Of a DNA stretch of 64,000 nucleotides, positions 34,692 to 46,275 are shown one piece after another. The notes beneath the pieces were generated by a model that worked only from the letters and a program-made list of their open reading frames with translations, was not told where the DNA came from and made no database searches. This DNA comes from Castanea sativa (lineage: Eukaryota; Streptophyta; Magnoliopsida; Fagales; Fagaceae). Within the stretch, counting starts at the first letter, position 1; each line of letters begins with the position of its first letter. Location: positions 54,847,464 through 54,911,463 of the forward strand of contig NC_134015.1 of NCBI RefSeq assembly GCF_040712315.1. Reading direction: 5' to 3'. A program made the translations under genes and the position numbers.

Positions 34692-34857
34692 CTAGGATGT
34701 ACAAACACGAACACGAGTACGGGTATGATACGGCGATACGAGCAATTTAAAAAAAAAATTATAACATGATATGACAAATAGGACACCATTACGACACTAG
34801 TATGACACAGATACAACACTGGTACGGCATCCCAAATGAAGTATCCGTGCATCCTAG
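34692..34857. mobile_element. hAT-like MITE, second member of the CTAGGA family
   Basis: The ends are CTAGGATGTAC and GTGCATCCTAG. GTGATAGC flanks both sides exactly (34684-34691 and 34858-34865). The interior matches the copy at 4854 in the opposite direction (CGAGCAATTT, TTATAACATGATATG). Confidence 0.88.
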
Positions 34858-35154
34858 GTGATAGCAGTACATTGTTTTATCCTTATTCATAATTCATAAT
34901 AACATGAATTCCATAAACTCATATACTGTACATTGTTTCCCGCAAATTTTTTTCCCCAAACCAATAATATATGATTGGTTTAGTATCTGGATCAGTCATC
35001 CCACAAAGTGCAATGGCATCCTGTAGCATAAAAAATCATGTCATCCAATTCGGTCCCATGATGAGTTAACCTTTAAAAAAAATGGATCCATACAAGATTT
35101 GTAAAGATTTTTACTTTTTGATAATTTTTTTTTTTTCTCAATTCTGCCAATATG

Positions 35155-35735
35155 GCTTTTTTAATTGCTTCAGACCTTCTTCGATTATATGAGCCATACC
35201 CAGGTTTTCATGCCGTAGTGCAAGCAAAGATAGAAGCTAAAAGTCAATGAATGGCAAGACCAGAAGCAGAAATTAATTTCTTAGTTTGTGCTGTTTGTCT
35301 TCATCAAGATAAGTTTTCACTATTGTTCCCGTTCCAGTGAATAGAAATTAGCAAACTATAAATACCTTCATACTTCCATGTATATAATATCCACATTGTG
35401 ATTTATTAGCATTAGATCAGATTACTTCATTATTTTATCTTTTGGAATAACTTCAGATATAAGTTGAAGAATGAATTCAAATTTATAGCTATTTGCTGAA
35501 CATCCCAACATTTAGCAATCTTCCTCCTTAACACCCTTAAGTATTAAAAAAAAAGCAAGCAAAGTAGCCTCTCTAAGATCATGGTCCTTTATTATTTGGG
35601 TTTTGAATCACATGGGCCAAATTACTCCGTTTAGTGGGTATTGCAAGCTTACCATTTCCCCTCTACCCCCCCCCCCCCCCCCAAAAAAAAAAAGCTTTAT
35701 TGTTCCATATTTCTCTTCTTTGCAAAAGATAGTTA
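35155..35735 (+). pseudogene. Copied fragment of the MPO1-like gene (last exon and 3' flank)
   Basis: This matches 46147-46703, the end of intron three, exon four and about 430 bases of 3' flank of the MPO1-like gene, in the same orientation. The intron acceptor region AATTGCTTCAG is kept, so it is a DNA-level copy and not a processed transcript. The reading frame is broken by small gains and losses: bases lost at the exon start, an extra base giving GATTATATGAG, and one after GAAGCTAAAAG. A run of C (about 35667-35684) has expanded in this copy. The copia element begins some 30 bases after it. Confidence 0.85.
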
Positions 35736-35768
35736 GCAAATCCAACCAAATCTGATTTTTTCTATTAA

Positions 35769-35968
35769 TGTATAGTATTGTGGACTTAGCCCAACTAGGT
35801 TACTTACTTGTATAACACACATTGTACTACTTGTACTACACACATTGTACTACTTGTACTACACTCATGTCTACTTGTACAGCACTTATATGCCTCCTAT
35901 ATAAAAAGGCATTCATGTATATTAATTCAGTGAGAAATACAATACTATTGAATTCAGTATTTCTAACA
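35769..35968 (+). repeat. 5' LTR of the copia element
   Basis: The LTR ends in ...TTTCTAACA directly before the primer binding site. It carries a TATA box (TATATAAAA at 35899-35907) and a repeated CACATTGTACTACTTGTACTA unit (35817-35864). The start is placed at the first TG that fits; without a 3' LTR to compare, it may lie some ten bases further in. Confidence 0.7.
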
Positions 35969-35985
35969 TGGTATCGAAACCACGC
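35969..35985 (+). other. Primer binding site (initiator tRNA-Met type)
   Basis: TGGTATCGAAACC directly follows the LTR. It resembles the usual TGGTATCAGAGC site complementary to the 3' end of initiator tRNA-Met. Confidence 0.8.
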
Positions 35986-36581
35986 TGCGACCTTTTCTTA
36001 ACGAGTCTTGTCTTTATTGGTGTAACTCCATTCTTAATATTGCTTCCGCGTCACAACAACTTGCGCACGACCTTTCGCCGTTGAACCTTCGAGTCTTCCG
36101 GACATCGTCCTCGGAGTTCGGACACCTTAGCCAACAACGTCGAGGAGTTCGAACACTGCAAAGACCACTGCCTTTTCCAGCACCGCCGTGAATATTGCTC
36201 CGAAAAATTTTCCGAAGGTACCACGAAGATCATCTTGCTCCGATCTACCCGTTCGTGAAAACCTCATAGTAATCGGAACCCCCACGCGCCGCCCAAAGCC
36301 TCTGCACTGAAGATCACGCCCACGCGCCGAAATCCTTCCGCCACGCACCTCCACGAGCCGCCACACGCCAGATCTGCTCTGCTGACGTCAACCCTAGGTG
36401 ACATCATCACTGCCACGTCATCGCTGACGTCATCCTCCAACGTGCTGTTGACGTCACCTACCACGTCGCTGTTGACCATTGACTTTTTCCAGAGTTGACT
36501 TTTTGCAGTCCAGGTTCTCCTTACTCAGTTTTTCACGTAGATTTCATTTTTGCAGTTTGTTTTTGCATATTGTGTCTCTAA

Positions 36582-37475
36582 ATGGATAAAAAAGATGTTT
36601 TTCTTCCTCACCCCATCAATACTGTATTAGAAGGGACTAGGAATTACTTATCTTGGTCTCAAGCTATGCGCAATTTTCTTAAGGGTCGCATGCTCTGGCA
36701 TTATTGCACTGGTGCAATCACTATTCCTGTGAAGGGGGCAAGTGAAGAAGATGCTGCATTTCTCAGTCGTATGATTGAATGAGATAGGCACAATCACATG
36801 ATCCTCACATGGATTCGAAACACTTCCATTCCCTCCATCTCCAATTTGTTGGGCAGCTTTGATGATGCGAAATCAGCATGGGATATGTTGGCCAAAAGAT
36901 ACTCTACCACTCACGGATCCATGAAATATCAGTTAGTGGTTGAATTGCATCAACTCAGGCAAGAACCGGGGCAATCCATCAATGACTACTATGATCAGCT
37001 TCGCTTCATTTGGGACCAAATTGACCTTTCTGATCCAACTTGGGCATGCTCAAAAGATGCTCAACAATATGCTGCTATTAGAGATGAATTTCGTCTCTAT
37101 GAGTTCCAGATGTCACTCCACAAGGACTATGAGCCCATTCGAGGTCAGCTTCTTAATCGTTGTCCTCCTCCCTCTCTTGATACTGTTGTGAACGAGTTAG
37201 TAAGAGAAGAAGCTCGCCTTACAACTCTTCGAGCCCAGGATAAGTTTAATGTTCTGGCCTTTACTCCTTCTGCTCCATCCATAAAGCAACCTCAGCACTC
37301 AGGTGATCCTTCTGGCTCCAACAATCGTCGCAGACAGACCAATAAAAAGTTCTACAACTATTGCAAGTGCCCTGGCCACACTATTGAGACTTGTTACCGT
37401 CGCAACAAATCTACTGCTGCAGTTGCTAACACTGAGTCTTCTCCGCCAATGCCTCCCATTTCAGCTGAGTCCTAG
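36582..37475 (+). pseudogene. Copia gag, interrupted
   Basis: Gag begins MDKKDVFLPHPIN and has the usual copia gag body (WDMLAKRYST, LHQLRQEPGQSINDYYDQL). A stop at 36780-36782 replaces the Trp expected before DRHNH. At the zinc knuckle (KFYNYCKCPGHTIETCYRR) the first Cys of the C-x2-C-x4-H-x4-C motif is Tyr, so the knuckle could not bind zinc normally. A second stop lies at 37473-37475. Confidence 0.85.
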
Positions 37476-37543
37476 TCTTCTGGATCCACTATCAACCTCT
37501 CGCCCACTGAACTACAGGAGATAATAGCTCAAGCTGTTCGTAT

Positions 37544-38404
37544 GGTAATGCACCTCTTTCCACTGCTCTCTCAGTTTTACCTGATAAGTCTCAAACTTGG
37601 CTTTTTGATTCTGCCTGTTGCAATCACATGACACCTCACTCGTCCTTATTCTCCAAACTTGACCCTGCTCCACACCCCCTAAATATTCACATAGCTGATG
37701 GTTCCACCATGCATGGGAATAGTCTTGGTTTTGTTTCAACCTCCAACCTCTCTGTTCCTAGGGTCTATCATGTTCCTGACCTATCCTATAATTTGTGTTC
37801 TGTGGGACAATTAGTTGAACTAAGTTATCGCCTTATTTTTTACTATTCTGGGTGTATTGTGCAGGATCTGAGGACGGGGCAAGAGCTTGGGACCGGCCCT
37901 AGAGTTGGGCATATGTTTCCAGTGAACAATCTTCATCTTCCACCTATTGCTCCGGTGTCTGTTGCTGTTGCTGCCGCTGCAATGTTTTCCTTACCCTCTC
38001 TCTCACTTTGGCACTCTCGTCTTAGTCATGCACCCTCTTCTCGGGTACAACAGTTAGCTTCTAAGGGTCTGTTAGGTTCTGTGTCCAAAGACAATTTTAA
38101 TTGTACTTCATGCCAGTTAGGAAAACAGTCAGCTTTACCTTTTAATAATAGTGATTCTATTTCTAATAGTATTTTTGAGTTAATTCATTCTGATATTTGG
38201 GGACCTTCTCATGTTGCTAGTATTGGTGGATCTCGATATTTTGTTGTTTTTATCAATAATTATTCTCGTTACAGTTGGATATTCCCTATGAAATCTCGTT
38301 CTAAAATTTTGCCAATATACAGTAACTTTGCAAAAATGGTTGAAACCCAATTCTCCAAAAGAATCAAAATTTTTCGTTCTGATAATGCTCTTGAATACAC
38401 TTAA
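37544..38404 (+). pseudogene. Copia protease and integrase, interrupted
   Basis: A frame change near 37544 separates this from gag. The protease motif reads WLFDSACCNHMT, with Asp-Ser-Ala where Asp-Ser-Gly is usual. The integrase zinc-binding region (LWHSRLSH...CTSCQLGKQ) and core (HSDIWGPS, FRSDNALEYT) are recognisable. The frame ends at a stop at 38402-38404. Confidence 0.85.
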
Positions 38405-39446
38405 TATGTTTTTCAAGCTCTGTTACACTCCTATGGCACTGTACATCATCTAACTTGTCTAGGTACCTTTCAGCAAAATGGTCGAGCTGAACGAAATCTT
38501 CGTCATATTCTTGAACTGTTCGTACTCTTCTTCTTTCTGCCAAGGTTCCTCCTCCATTCTGGGGTGAAGCTGCTCTTCATGCTGTTCACACCATCAACCG
38601 CATTCTAAGCACTGTCATCCATAATCAAACTCCGTATGAGCGCCTCTTTGGGTCACCCCCTGACTATCATCACCTTCGCTCTTTTAGATCTTCTTGTTTC
38701 GTTCTTCTTCAGCCTCATGAGCACAACAAACTTGGGCCTCAATCTAGACTTTGCTGTTTCCTTAGTTATGGCGAAACACAAAAGGGGTATCGATGTTATG
38801 ATTCTGTCTCTCATCGCCTTCGTGTTTCTCGTAATGCTGTCTTCTGGGAACACCGCTTGTTTGTTGAACTCTCTCATTTTCGTTCTTCCCTCACTACCTC
38901 ATCTATACTTGCAGTCTTTCCAGAGGAGTCTCATGTTCCTTCTCCAAATCCTCTTGATCCTCCTTTGGACTTCTCTATTCAAACACCAGATCCTTTTAAT
39001 GTCTATTCTGGATAGGTCGAAGATTAGCAGATTGATGACGAGCTACCCCAACTTGAGCCTGGGTCCCCCGCTCCTGCTCCGCCTGAAGATCCTCCACAAA
39101 ACCTTCCACCTCCACAAGACATTCCACCTCGTCACTCAACCCGGGTAAGATCTATTCCTACACATTTACTTGATTATCATTGTTACACTGCACTTGCTAC
39201 ACTCCACGAGCCTCAAACCTATCGTAAGGCCTCCACTAACCCTTTATAGCAGATTGCAATGAAAGAGGAACTTGATGCATTAACCAAAAACCATACTTGA
39301 GACTTAGTTACTCTCCCTCCTAGACAGTCTGTGGTTGGTTGCAAGTGGATCTACAAGATTAAGACTCGTTCAGATGGGTCCATTGAGCGCTATAAGGCTC
39401 GTCTTGTTGCAAAAGGTTTTACACAGGAATATGGTTTAATCTATTA
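38405..39446 (+). pseudogene. Copia integrase end and partial reverse transcriptase
   Basis: After the stop, FQQNGRAERN carries the third catalytic residue (Glu) of the integrase. A frame change near 38512 follows, then VPPPFWGEAALHAVHTINRI and the integrase tail. Stops occur at 39013-39015, 39247-39249 and 39298-39300. The reverse transcriptase start (VVGCKWIYKIKTRSDGSIER) ends at about 39446. Confidence 0.8.
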
Positions 39447-39703
39447 ATAATGTGTGTTGGATTGGCTCGGATATCTTAAATTTGAAAATTTTGCCAACCT
39501 AAAATGGCAAAATCATCACAACCCAAGCTTTAAAAGAAATTAGAATCCAATCCAACTTATCTAATCCACAAAAATATCAACTCAAAAAATCGGGTTGGAT
39601 TGAATTGGGTTAGATTTGTCAAGTTAGGGTGTTGAATGCACATTCCTAACTAGAGTGCACACAATTTGAGAGTTGAGACGCATCCTCGAGCGGGCCTTGG
39701 TTG
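39447..39703. other. Intergenic DNA after the truncated copia element
   Basis: It contains an inexact inverted phrase (TTGGATTGG...CCAATCCAAC). No gene. Confidence 0.4.
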
Positions 39704-40680
39704 CTAACGGAAATAATATGTGATAACATTAGCAATTCCTCTCATTGGTGATCCACCATTCTCCCATCCCATGTTTGTATTTTGTAAAGCTTTCTCCTTT
39801 AATAGTTTGTTAATGTACGCTTAGGATCAGGATCAGGCTCAAGCTCTTCATTGCATTTCACCTAACATAACACTCATGGCTTGCATGCAAGCCAAAATAC
39901 CATTGAATGAGCTATTAAGCTCTCCATCTACTACCAAAAACTCGTAAGTTCACCAGCTACCAATTATATAATTTCCGACGGTTGTCAGTTGTGTATAGGT
40001 TTTTCAAGTCATTGAGGTGTTGGATATTGGTCCTTTTCTGATTTCTAATGAGAGCTTCTAATGCAATTGAGGGTCCCCTTTTGGAAACTTAATTAAATTA
40101 AAATGGTCGATGAATATTTATTATTTTTTGCTTTGACAATCACTATTGAATACATCGTGTCTCAACTCTCAACTCTCAACCATATACTTTTTCATCAACT
40201 TAAATATGTTGAGTCAACTCAATACAAGGAAATAATTGGTAACATTATTGAAAATTTCAAATATAGTTTAAATTACCAAGACCACACACACATTTTTCTT
40301 TATTATTTGTCATCCTTTCCCACTTAGCTTGCTTAAAGGAAATGTCAAAAGTCAAAAAGAAAAAAAGTTCAGATAAATTACATTTTAAAGTAGGTGATTT
40401 CAATTTTTTTACAAGTAAGTGATTTCAAATTAAATCTTATAATTTTAAGAATTTCAAATTTTAAGACTATTAATTATAAACTAAATTGTATAGTTTCCTT
40501 AATTGAGCGTACATTTTTTAATCCCTAATCAAACTCAACAAAACAAATTCTAAATCAAATTTGAAAAGTTTAAAATTTACATTGATGCAATCTTAAGAGT
40601 TCAAAGTTTTATTTGAAACTCGAAAAGCTAAAAGTTAAACTAAGGTATCGTTTAATTCAAAGAATTTAAATTTAAAATAT
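39704..40680. repeat. Duplicated intergenic segment, copy 2 (uninterrupted)
   Basis: It matches 22226-25045 in order and orientation but lacks the SINE-like repeat, the TIR element and the LINE fragment found there. The uninterrupted copy is 977 bp; the other is stretched to about 2820 bp. Confidence 0.8.
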
Positions 40681-41448
40681 GCCCACATTTTATTTGATTA
40701 GGAATAGGACATGATCCCACAAATATAGAGAAAGTCTATAAATAAAACATTTTTGGTCATTTTTTGCCATAATTTTAAGTAATAAAAGAAAAAAAAATAT
40801 CCATCTCAAGATATAAACAATCACTCATGGCTATATATTGTTATAAATACACACAAAATACACTAAAATCATGATTTGAAGTTACGATTTTTAAGTGTAC
40901 AAATGTGTAAAACAATGTATTTATAACAAACACTGCTCATGACTTGCGACCTCATTTTTGTTGTATTGGTCACTAAAAATAGCAATTTGACAATTTGGCA
41001 TCATCCCCTCTTATCAAGTTGTAGCAAATGGTTTCTCTTTAGTTAAATTTGAAATCTTCCCATTGGCTGAAAAAATTTTACTCACTAGCCAATCACATTC
41101 TCTCGGTGACCTATTAAGATCCACCTCGGGTGACCTTATCATAGCTAAATAAGTTGGTCTGTTACAATTTACAAGTCACAACGTTGTTTTTTCTTTTTCT
41201 TTTTTTGGGTTAACTCAACGTTGATTTTTCACTAAAAGCAAAATGAAGCCTTTTCCATGGCTTCTGTTCTGTCTATGAAACCTCTGTAATTTGTCGTTCT
41301 CTTTTCTAACAATTCGCAAAACCTTTTCATCCAATTCTCAAAACCCTCTTTCCCTGACACAAATCCAAACAAAACCCAATTTTTTTCTCGGGAAAACTCG
41401 CAAGAAAATCACTTACTTTCCCTGAAAAGAAAGCTTCCTCATACCCCA
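40681..41448 (+). promoter_or_regulatory. Upstream region and 5' UTR of the MPO1-like gene
   Basis: The first part is AT-rich intergenic DNA. The T- and C-rich stretch from about 41180 to 41448 looks like a plant 5' UTR. I cannot place a TATA box with confidence. Confidence 0.4.
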
Positions 41449-44400
41449 ATGGGAAAGGGATTGCTTGACCTTGAAAAGCACTTTGCTTTCTATGGTGCTT
41501 ATCATAGCAACCAGATAAACATAGCCATCCATATGGTGTTTGTTTGGCCAATCTTTTTCACAGCTCTTCTTATGCTTTATTTCACTCCCTCTCTGTTCAA
41601 CCTCCCCCACTTGGAGTTTTTTCTGTTTGGGAATCATTTTGTTCTGGTTCTGAATTTTGGGTTCTTGTTAGCTTTGATCTATGCTGTGTTTTACGTCTGT
41701 TTGGATGTGAAAGCTGGGTCCTTGGCTGCTCTACTCTGTGCTATTTGTTGGGTTGCTAGCAGTTTTATTGCAAGTAGACTCGGGTTTTCACTAGCTTGGA
41801 AGGTACAATTCTTAGTTTATTATTAGTTTAATAGTTTTTGTTCATAAATTTACTATGGCTTCCCTTTTGTATTTGAAATTGAAAGGGTATTTTGTTTATA
41901 TGATTATTAATTGTTTTGTTATGGGAGAGTTAAGAGTTTGTTAATGCTTGGAGTCGTTGGGAATCATTTGTGGTTGCCACAGTAGATAGCTTACATGTGG
42001 TTTGGAATTTGGATAATCTATGGTGTTTTGCATAAGGGAATCCTTTTTGTTTTGGGATAATTTTTAGTAATTTTCAGGATTCTGAATGAAGAACATATTT
42101 ATATCTTATAGCGCTAACATAAGAAGAACAAGACACTCCAAAATTCCTGAGTGACCTTGTAGAACAAAGACACGCCAGAGACACTCTACATGTGTGTCCT
42201 TACTGGGTCAAGAAGAAAAAATATAACTTTTTCTTATAAAAATTCCTTCGATTTTAGTTATGTTTTTAAAGATTCTGTTGGTTGTTATTTATTTTGAAAA
42301 TTTAGAATAAACATAATATGTACATAACGATATATTGATTAATGTCATATAGGCCTAATTTTTCAAGAATTGTAGTGTCACCATGTCCCATGTAGTGTTG
42401 TGTCCATGTCCATGTCCATGCTTCTTAGGCACTAACTTGCTTGTTTAAATATTTTGCAATTGAGCCGGTGTTTCTGTCGTCATTTGGCCACTATGACAGT
42501 AAAAAACCTCTCTTTTGTTTCCCCTTACTGTGCTGAATTAGTATTCAGTCTTGTTTATTACTGAATTTCGTTGGGAATTAATAGAGTTTAAGGATCATTT
42601 TCATTTTCTGAAGGAATATGTGTTATCGGGTGAATGGTTTTTGGTTCCATGTTGTGCTAGGAATGTACTAACTATATTTTGATGAAAGAAAAAGCGATTT
42701 AGCCTCTTATTTTGTTTGTTGCTTCATTGTTTTCTTGGCAGCCTTATTCTATGCTGAGATGAATGATATTCTGTTCTACTGTCATATTCACATTAGACTC
42801 ATAATCAAGATTATGTAATGCTTTTCTTTTTTTTTTTGATAAGTAACGAAAAAAATATATTAGAGAAGAACACAGCCCCGTACATAGGAAATGTACTAAA
42901 GAGGCAAAAACATCAAGAAATCAAATTACAATGATCAAGCAAAACAGGAAGGGAAAGACAAGAAAAGGATGGTAAAACTAACACCATTCAAGAAACGTCA
43001 AAAAGAAAAAAGACTTAAACTCAAGAATGGACTGTTCGCGACCCTCAAAGCTTCTAGAATTCCGTTCCCGCCAAATACACCACATCAAACAGTGCGGCAC
43101 CATCCTCCAAATCACTATATTGTGATGACGCCTAAAATTGCAAGCCCAACAATCCAACAGATCCACTACCCTTTGCAGCATCACCCAACAAATATTAAAC
43201 AAGCAAAAGACCATACTCCACATCTCATAAGCTATAGGACAGTGAAGAAGGAGATGATCTACAGATTCTCCACACCTTTTGCACATATAACACCACTCAA
43301 GAACAACAAAGTGCCTTTTCCGTAGATTATCAATAGTAAGAATCTTGCCTAGAGCAGCAGTCCAAGAGAAAAAAGCAACCCGGGGGGAACCTTTGATTGC
43401 CATATCATTTTCCAAGGGAAGGGAGTGGCAGCAGGGGGGGTGAAGGGAGTGATAATACCCACTCTCCACGAAACCACGCCTGCTGGCTAGCTTCCAACAA
43501 AACTTGTCAGAACCTACACCCCGCACCTTTGTAGAATAAATCAAAACCATACATGAATCCAATGATTGTGACTCTTGATCATTCACAAAACGGCGAAATT
43601 GTAGGTTCCAAAAAATTCTCCCATTTGCATAGCACATAACTTTAGAGACCGAAGCATCCCTTGTCCTACTAATATTGTATAAATCTGGAAACGCCTCCTT
43701 AAGAGGACTATCTCCACACCACACATCAACCCAAAACTTCACACGAGTACCATCACCCACATCATACCGAAGGAACTTGGAAAAATTCAGCCAACCACTT
43801 CTAATGGACATCCACATACAAACACCATAAGCCCCAAACACAGATTTTGTACACCAACCACCCCAGTCATTCCCATACTTCGCCCAATGACCCTTCTCCA
43901 AAGGGCATCATTCTCCACACCATAACGCCACAACCATTTGGCTAAAAGGGCAGAATTAAACCTTCTCAAGCACCGAATGCCTAGCCCTCCATTCTTCACT
44001 GGCCTACAGACCTTCGACCAATTTACTAAATGAAGTTTACGTTCGTCACCAATACCATTCCAAAGAAAATTTCTTTGTAATCCCTCCATCCGCTTGGCCA
44101 CCTTAACTGGGATAGGAAGGAGAGAAAGAAAATAAGTAGGCAAGCTAAAGAGAGTACTCTTAATAAGGGTAACCTTACCCCCCTTAGATAAATACAATCT
44201 CTTCCATCCAGCTAGCCTTCGCTCCATCTTCTCCAAAATGAGATTCCAAACCGTCTTATCTTTAAAGGTAGCACCCAACGGAAGAGCAGTTCTGCTTTGC
44301 ATTCTTGTTGCATATTATGATATAATTCCTTATTCTGTCTTTTCTTAGTTGTTTCTTTGGGGGATATATTGTCTTCCATTTTGTTTCCTCTTATTTTACA

Positions 44401-46275
44401 AGAATAGTTAAGGAGAAGAATTTTTATCAAGTGAGGATGGCTTGTCATGCACTATACATAATTTGTCAAAATAAGCCCATTCATAACTAGCAAAGAAATT
44501 TTTTAACTTAAAAAAAAAAATCAACTTTCTCATATACTTATTCTCAGGCATGCAGAATCAGGGTCCCACTTTGTGAATAGTAACGGGTCCTGCTTGAGGT
44601 TGTTTTACATTTTTTAAGCTATTGCCAGCTCAGTTGTAATGTACCTATATGAGGAAGGAACATAATCTCTGATTTTTACAAGGGACCCCATTCAAAAAAA
44701 AAATCACTGAAAGTTTTGAGTTTTCTGTAATAGGTTTTAATTGTTATATGAAAACATTGGAAGATGAATAAGTAAGAAATATGGGGTACTCATATTTAGA
44801 TTTGTTGACTCCTTTGTCTTTATCTGTTTATTATCTGGCACAAGTGATTTAATGAGCTTAAGATGTAGCTATCTGAGGAAGGAGCATAATCTTTGCTTGT
44901 AACAAGGGGCCCAGTAGTTTTTTTTTTTTTTTTAAACAGAAATCTTTCTGTAATTGGTCTTTTTAATTGTTATATGAAAAAAAAAAATGCTAGATGAATA
45001 AGTAAAAATTGTGGGGGGTACTTCATATTTAGATTTATTGACTCCTTTCCAGCAAAAAAAAAAAGATTTATTGACTCCTCTGTCTTTATCTGTTTATTGA
45101 TATATACTCATAATATAGAGTTTATAGCTCCAAAGACACCTCCTTGGAATCATCCCCTTCCATTTCCATCCGTTGACAGTGACACACTGCACTATTACAA
45201 TATGGCTCCAGTACGCTTGTTCACAACATTAAAGGAACTCATAAGTGTATTGACAAATAAAAGCCTGTCACATTTTACATCTTGATGCAGTTTGGGAAGA
45301 AAACTAATACACTATGGGCTAGACAATATTAGGAATGCAAGCATTACAAGGTTAAAGCATTAGAAGTTTGTACTTGAATTAACGTTAAAGGTGCCCTTGG
45401 TCTCTGGTTTATTTAGGAGTGTGAAAGTGAATGATGTGTGAAACCCACCCAGCTATGCTTCTATGAGGGTGATTTCAGGAAAAGAGTGCATTGATGCTGA
45501 ATGAAGCTCGTTTATGTTTGGACAATTAAGTCTTATAGGTTTAGTAGTGCTATAGTTCTAATGTCTTCAAATAAGAATAATGCTTGCAACTACAATTGGG
45601 CTACAAGTTGGTTGCCTGTGCTACTTTTCATTGGAGATTTTGTGGATGGCATAGGGGCATATATCAGTCCAATGTATGCAGGAGGAGAAGTTTTTTGCTT
45701 ATAATACATTTGTTTCTCTGAAACAAAGCTGTTGCTCGCTTTAGCACCAATTTCCTGTACTTCCAAGTTTTTACTAATGCGCTTTTTTCTTCTTGATAGT
45801 ATAAATTATGTTAGGGATTTTCATTTTATCTCATTTAATTTCAACCACTACCAAACTATTTCCAGGTTGTACTGGTGGCTCAGATATTATGTTGGACTGT
45901 ACAGTTTATTGGCCATGGGATCTTTGAGGTAACTAATTTTTTGTTTGCGACATGGTTAACGACCTGTTAGACTCATTATACCTTAAACTCAATCATGTTC
46001 TGCAGGGACGAGCACCAGCTCTTTTGGATAACATTGTTCAAGCCTTTATAATGGCTCCCTTCTTTGTGCTGCTGGAGGTACATAATTTTATTTTAATTAG
46101 CAGGATTCCTTTACCATTTCAGACTATGCTTTATAACTGGTATTTTAAATTGCTTCAGGCTCTTCAGACCTTCTTCGGTTATGAGCCATACTCAGGTTTT
46201 CACGCAATAGTGCGAGCAAAGATAGAAGCTGAAATCAATGAATGGCAAGACCAGAAGCAGAAATTAATTTCTTAG
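41449..46275 (+). CDS. MPO1/DUF962-like membrane protein, four exons
   Basis: The 201-residue product belongs to the DUF962 family (yeast YGL010w/Mpo1). Yeast Mpo1 is an ER iron-dependent dioxygenase that shortens 2-hydroxypalmitic acid by one carbon in phytosphingosine breakdown; the plant role is inferred. Visible features are [21 protein letters not shown], with His19 and a second His at 28 in NIAIHM; four hydrophobic spans; and [18 protein letters not shown], whose His134 and FEGR-PAL phrase are typical of the family. The C-terminal tail ([14 protein letters not shown]) is polar. Exons are 41449-41802, 45866-45928, 46006-46077 and 46159-46275; all phases fit and the introns are GT-AG. Intron one is 4063 bp, swollen by a LINE and a tandem duplication. 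The last exon and 3' flank exist in a dead copy at 35155-35735. The gene is tail to tail with the P450 gene. Confidence 0.88.
42824..44303 (-). mobile_element. 5'-truncated L1-type LINE in intron one of the MPO1-like gene
   Basis: On the minus strand, from about 44303, the end of the reverse transcriptase ([57 protein letters not shown]) is followed by the linker and a zf-RVT domain ([20 protein letters not shown]). The 3' end reaches a run of T at 42824-42837 (poly(A) on the element strand). One frame change near 43870 breaks the protein. The insertion lies antisense to the host gene. I could not define a target duplication. Confidence 0.88.
44628..45090. repeat. Tandem duplication of about 230 bp in the same intron
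   Basis: AGGAAGGA(A/G)CATAATCT, TTAATTGTTATATGAAAA, AGATGAATAAGTAA and TCATATTTAGATTT(G/A)TTGACTCC occur in the same order from about 44633 and again from about 44858. The second copy contains a 17-bp A-rich insertion absent from the first. Confidence 0.8.

Larger units (their letters stand above)
35769..39446 (+). mobile_element. Truncated Ty1/copia retrotransposon
   Basis: The element has a 5' LTR, primer binding site, gag, protease, integrase and the first part of reverse transcriptase. It then stops abruptly in the reverse transcriptase (after KARLVAKGFTQEYG) with no RNase H and no 3' LTR. The following DNA is unrelated, so a deletion or recombination removed the rest. It lies next to the copied MPO1-like fragment. 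Confidence 0.9.

Noticed and set aside
38636..39148. Leu-rich open frame of 170 codons
   Set aside because: It is an out-of-frame shadow of the copia integrase tail; the true frame is offset and broken.
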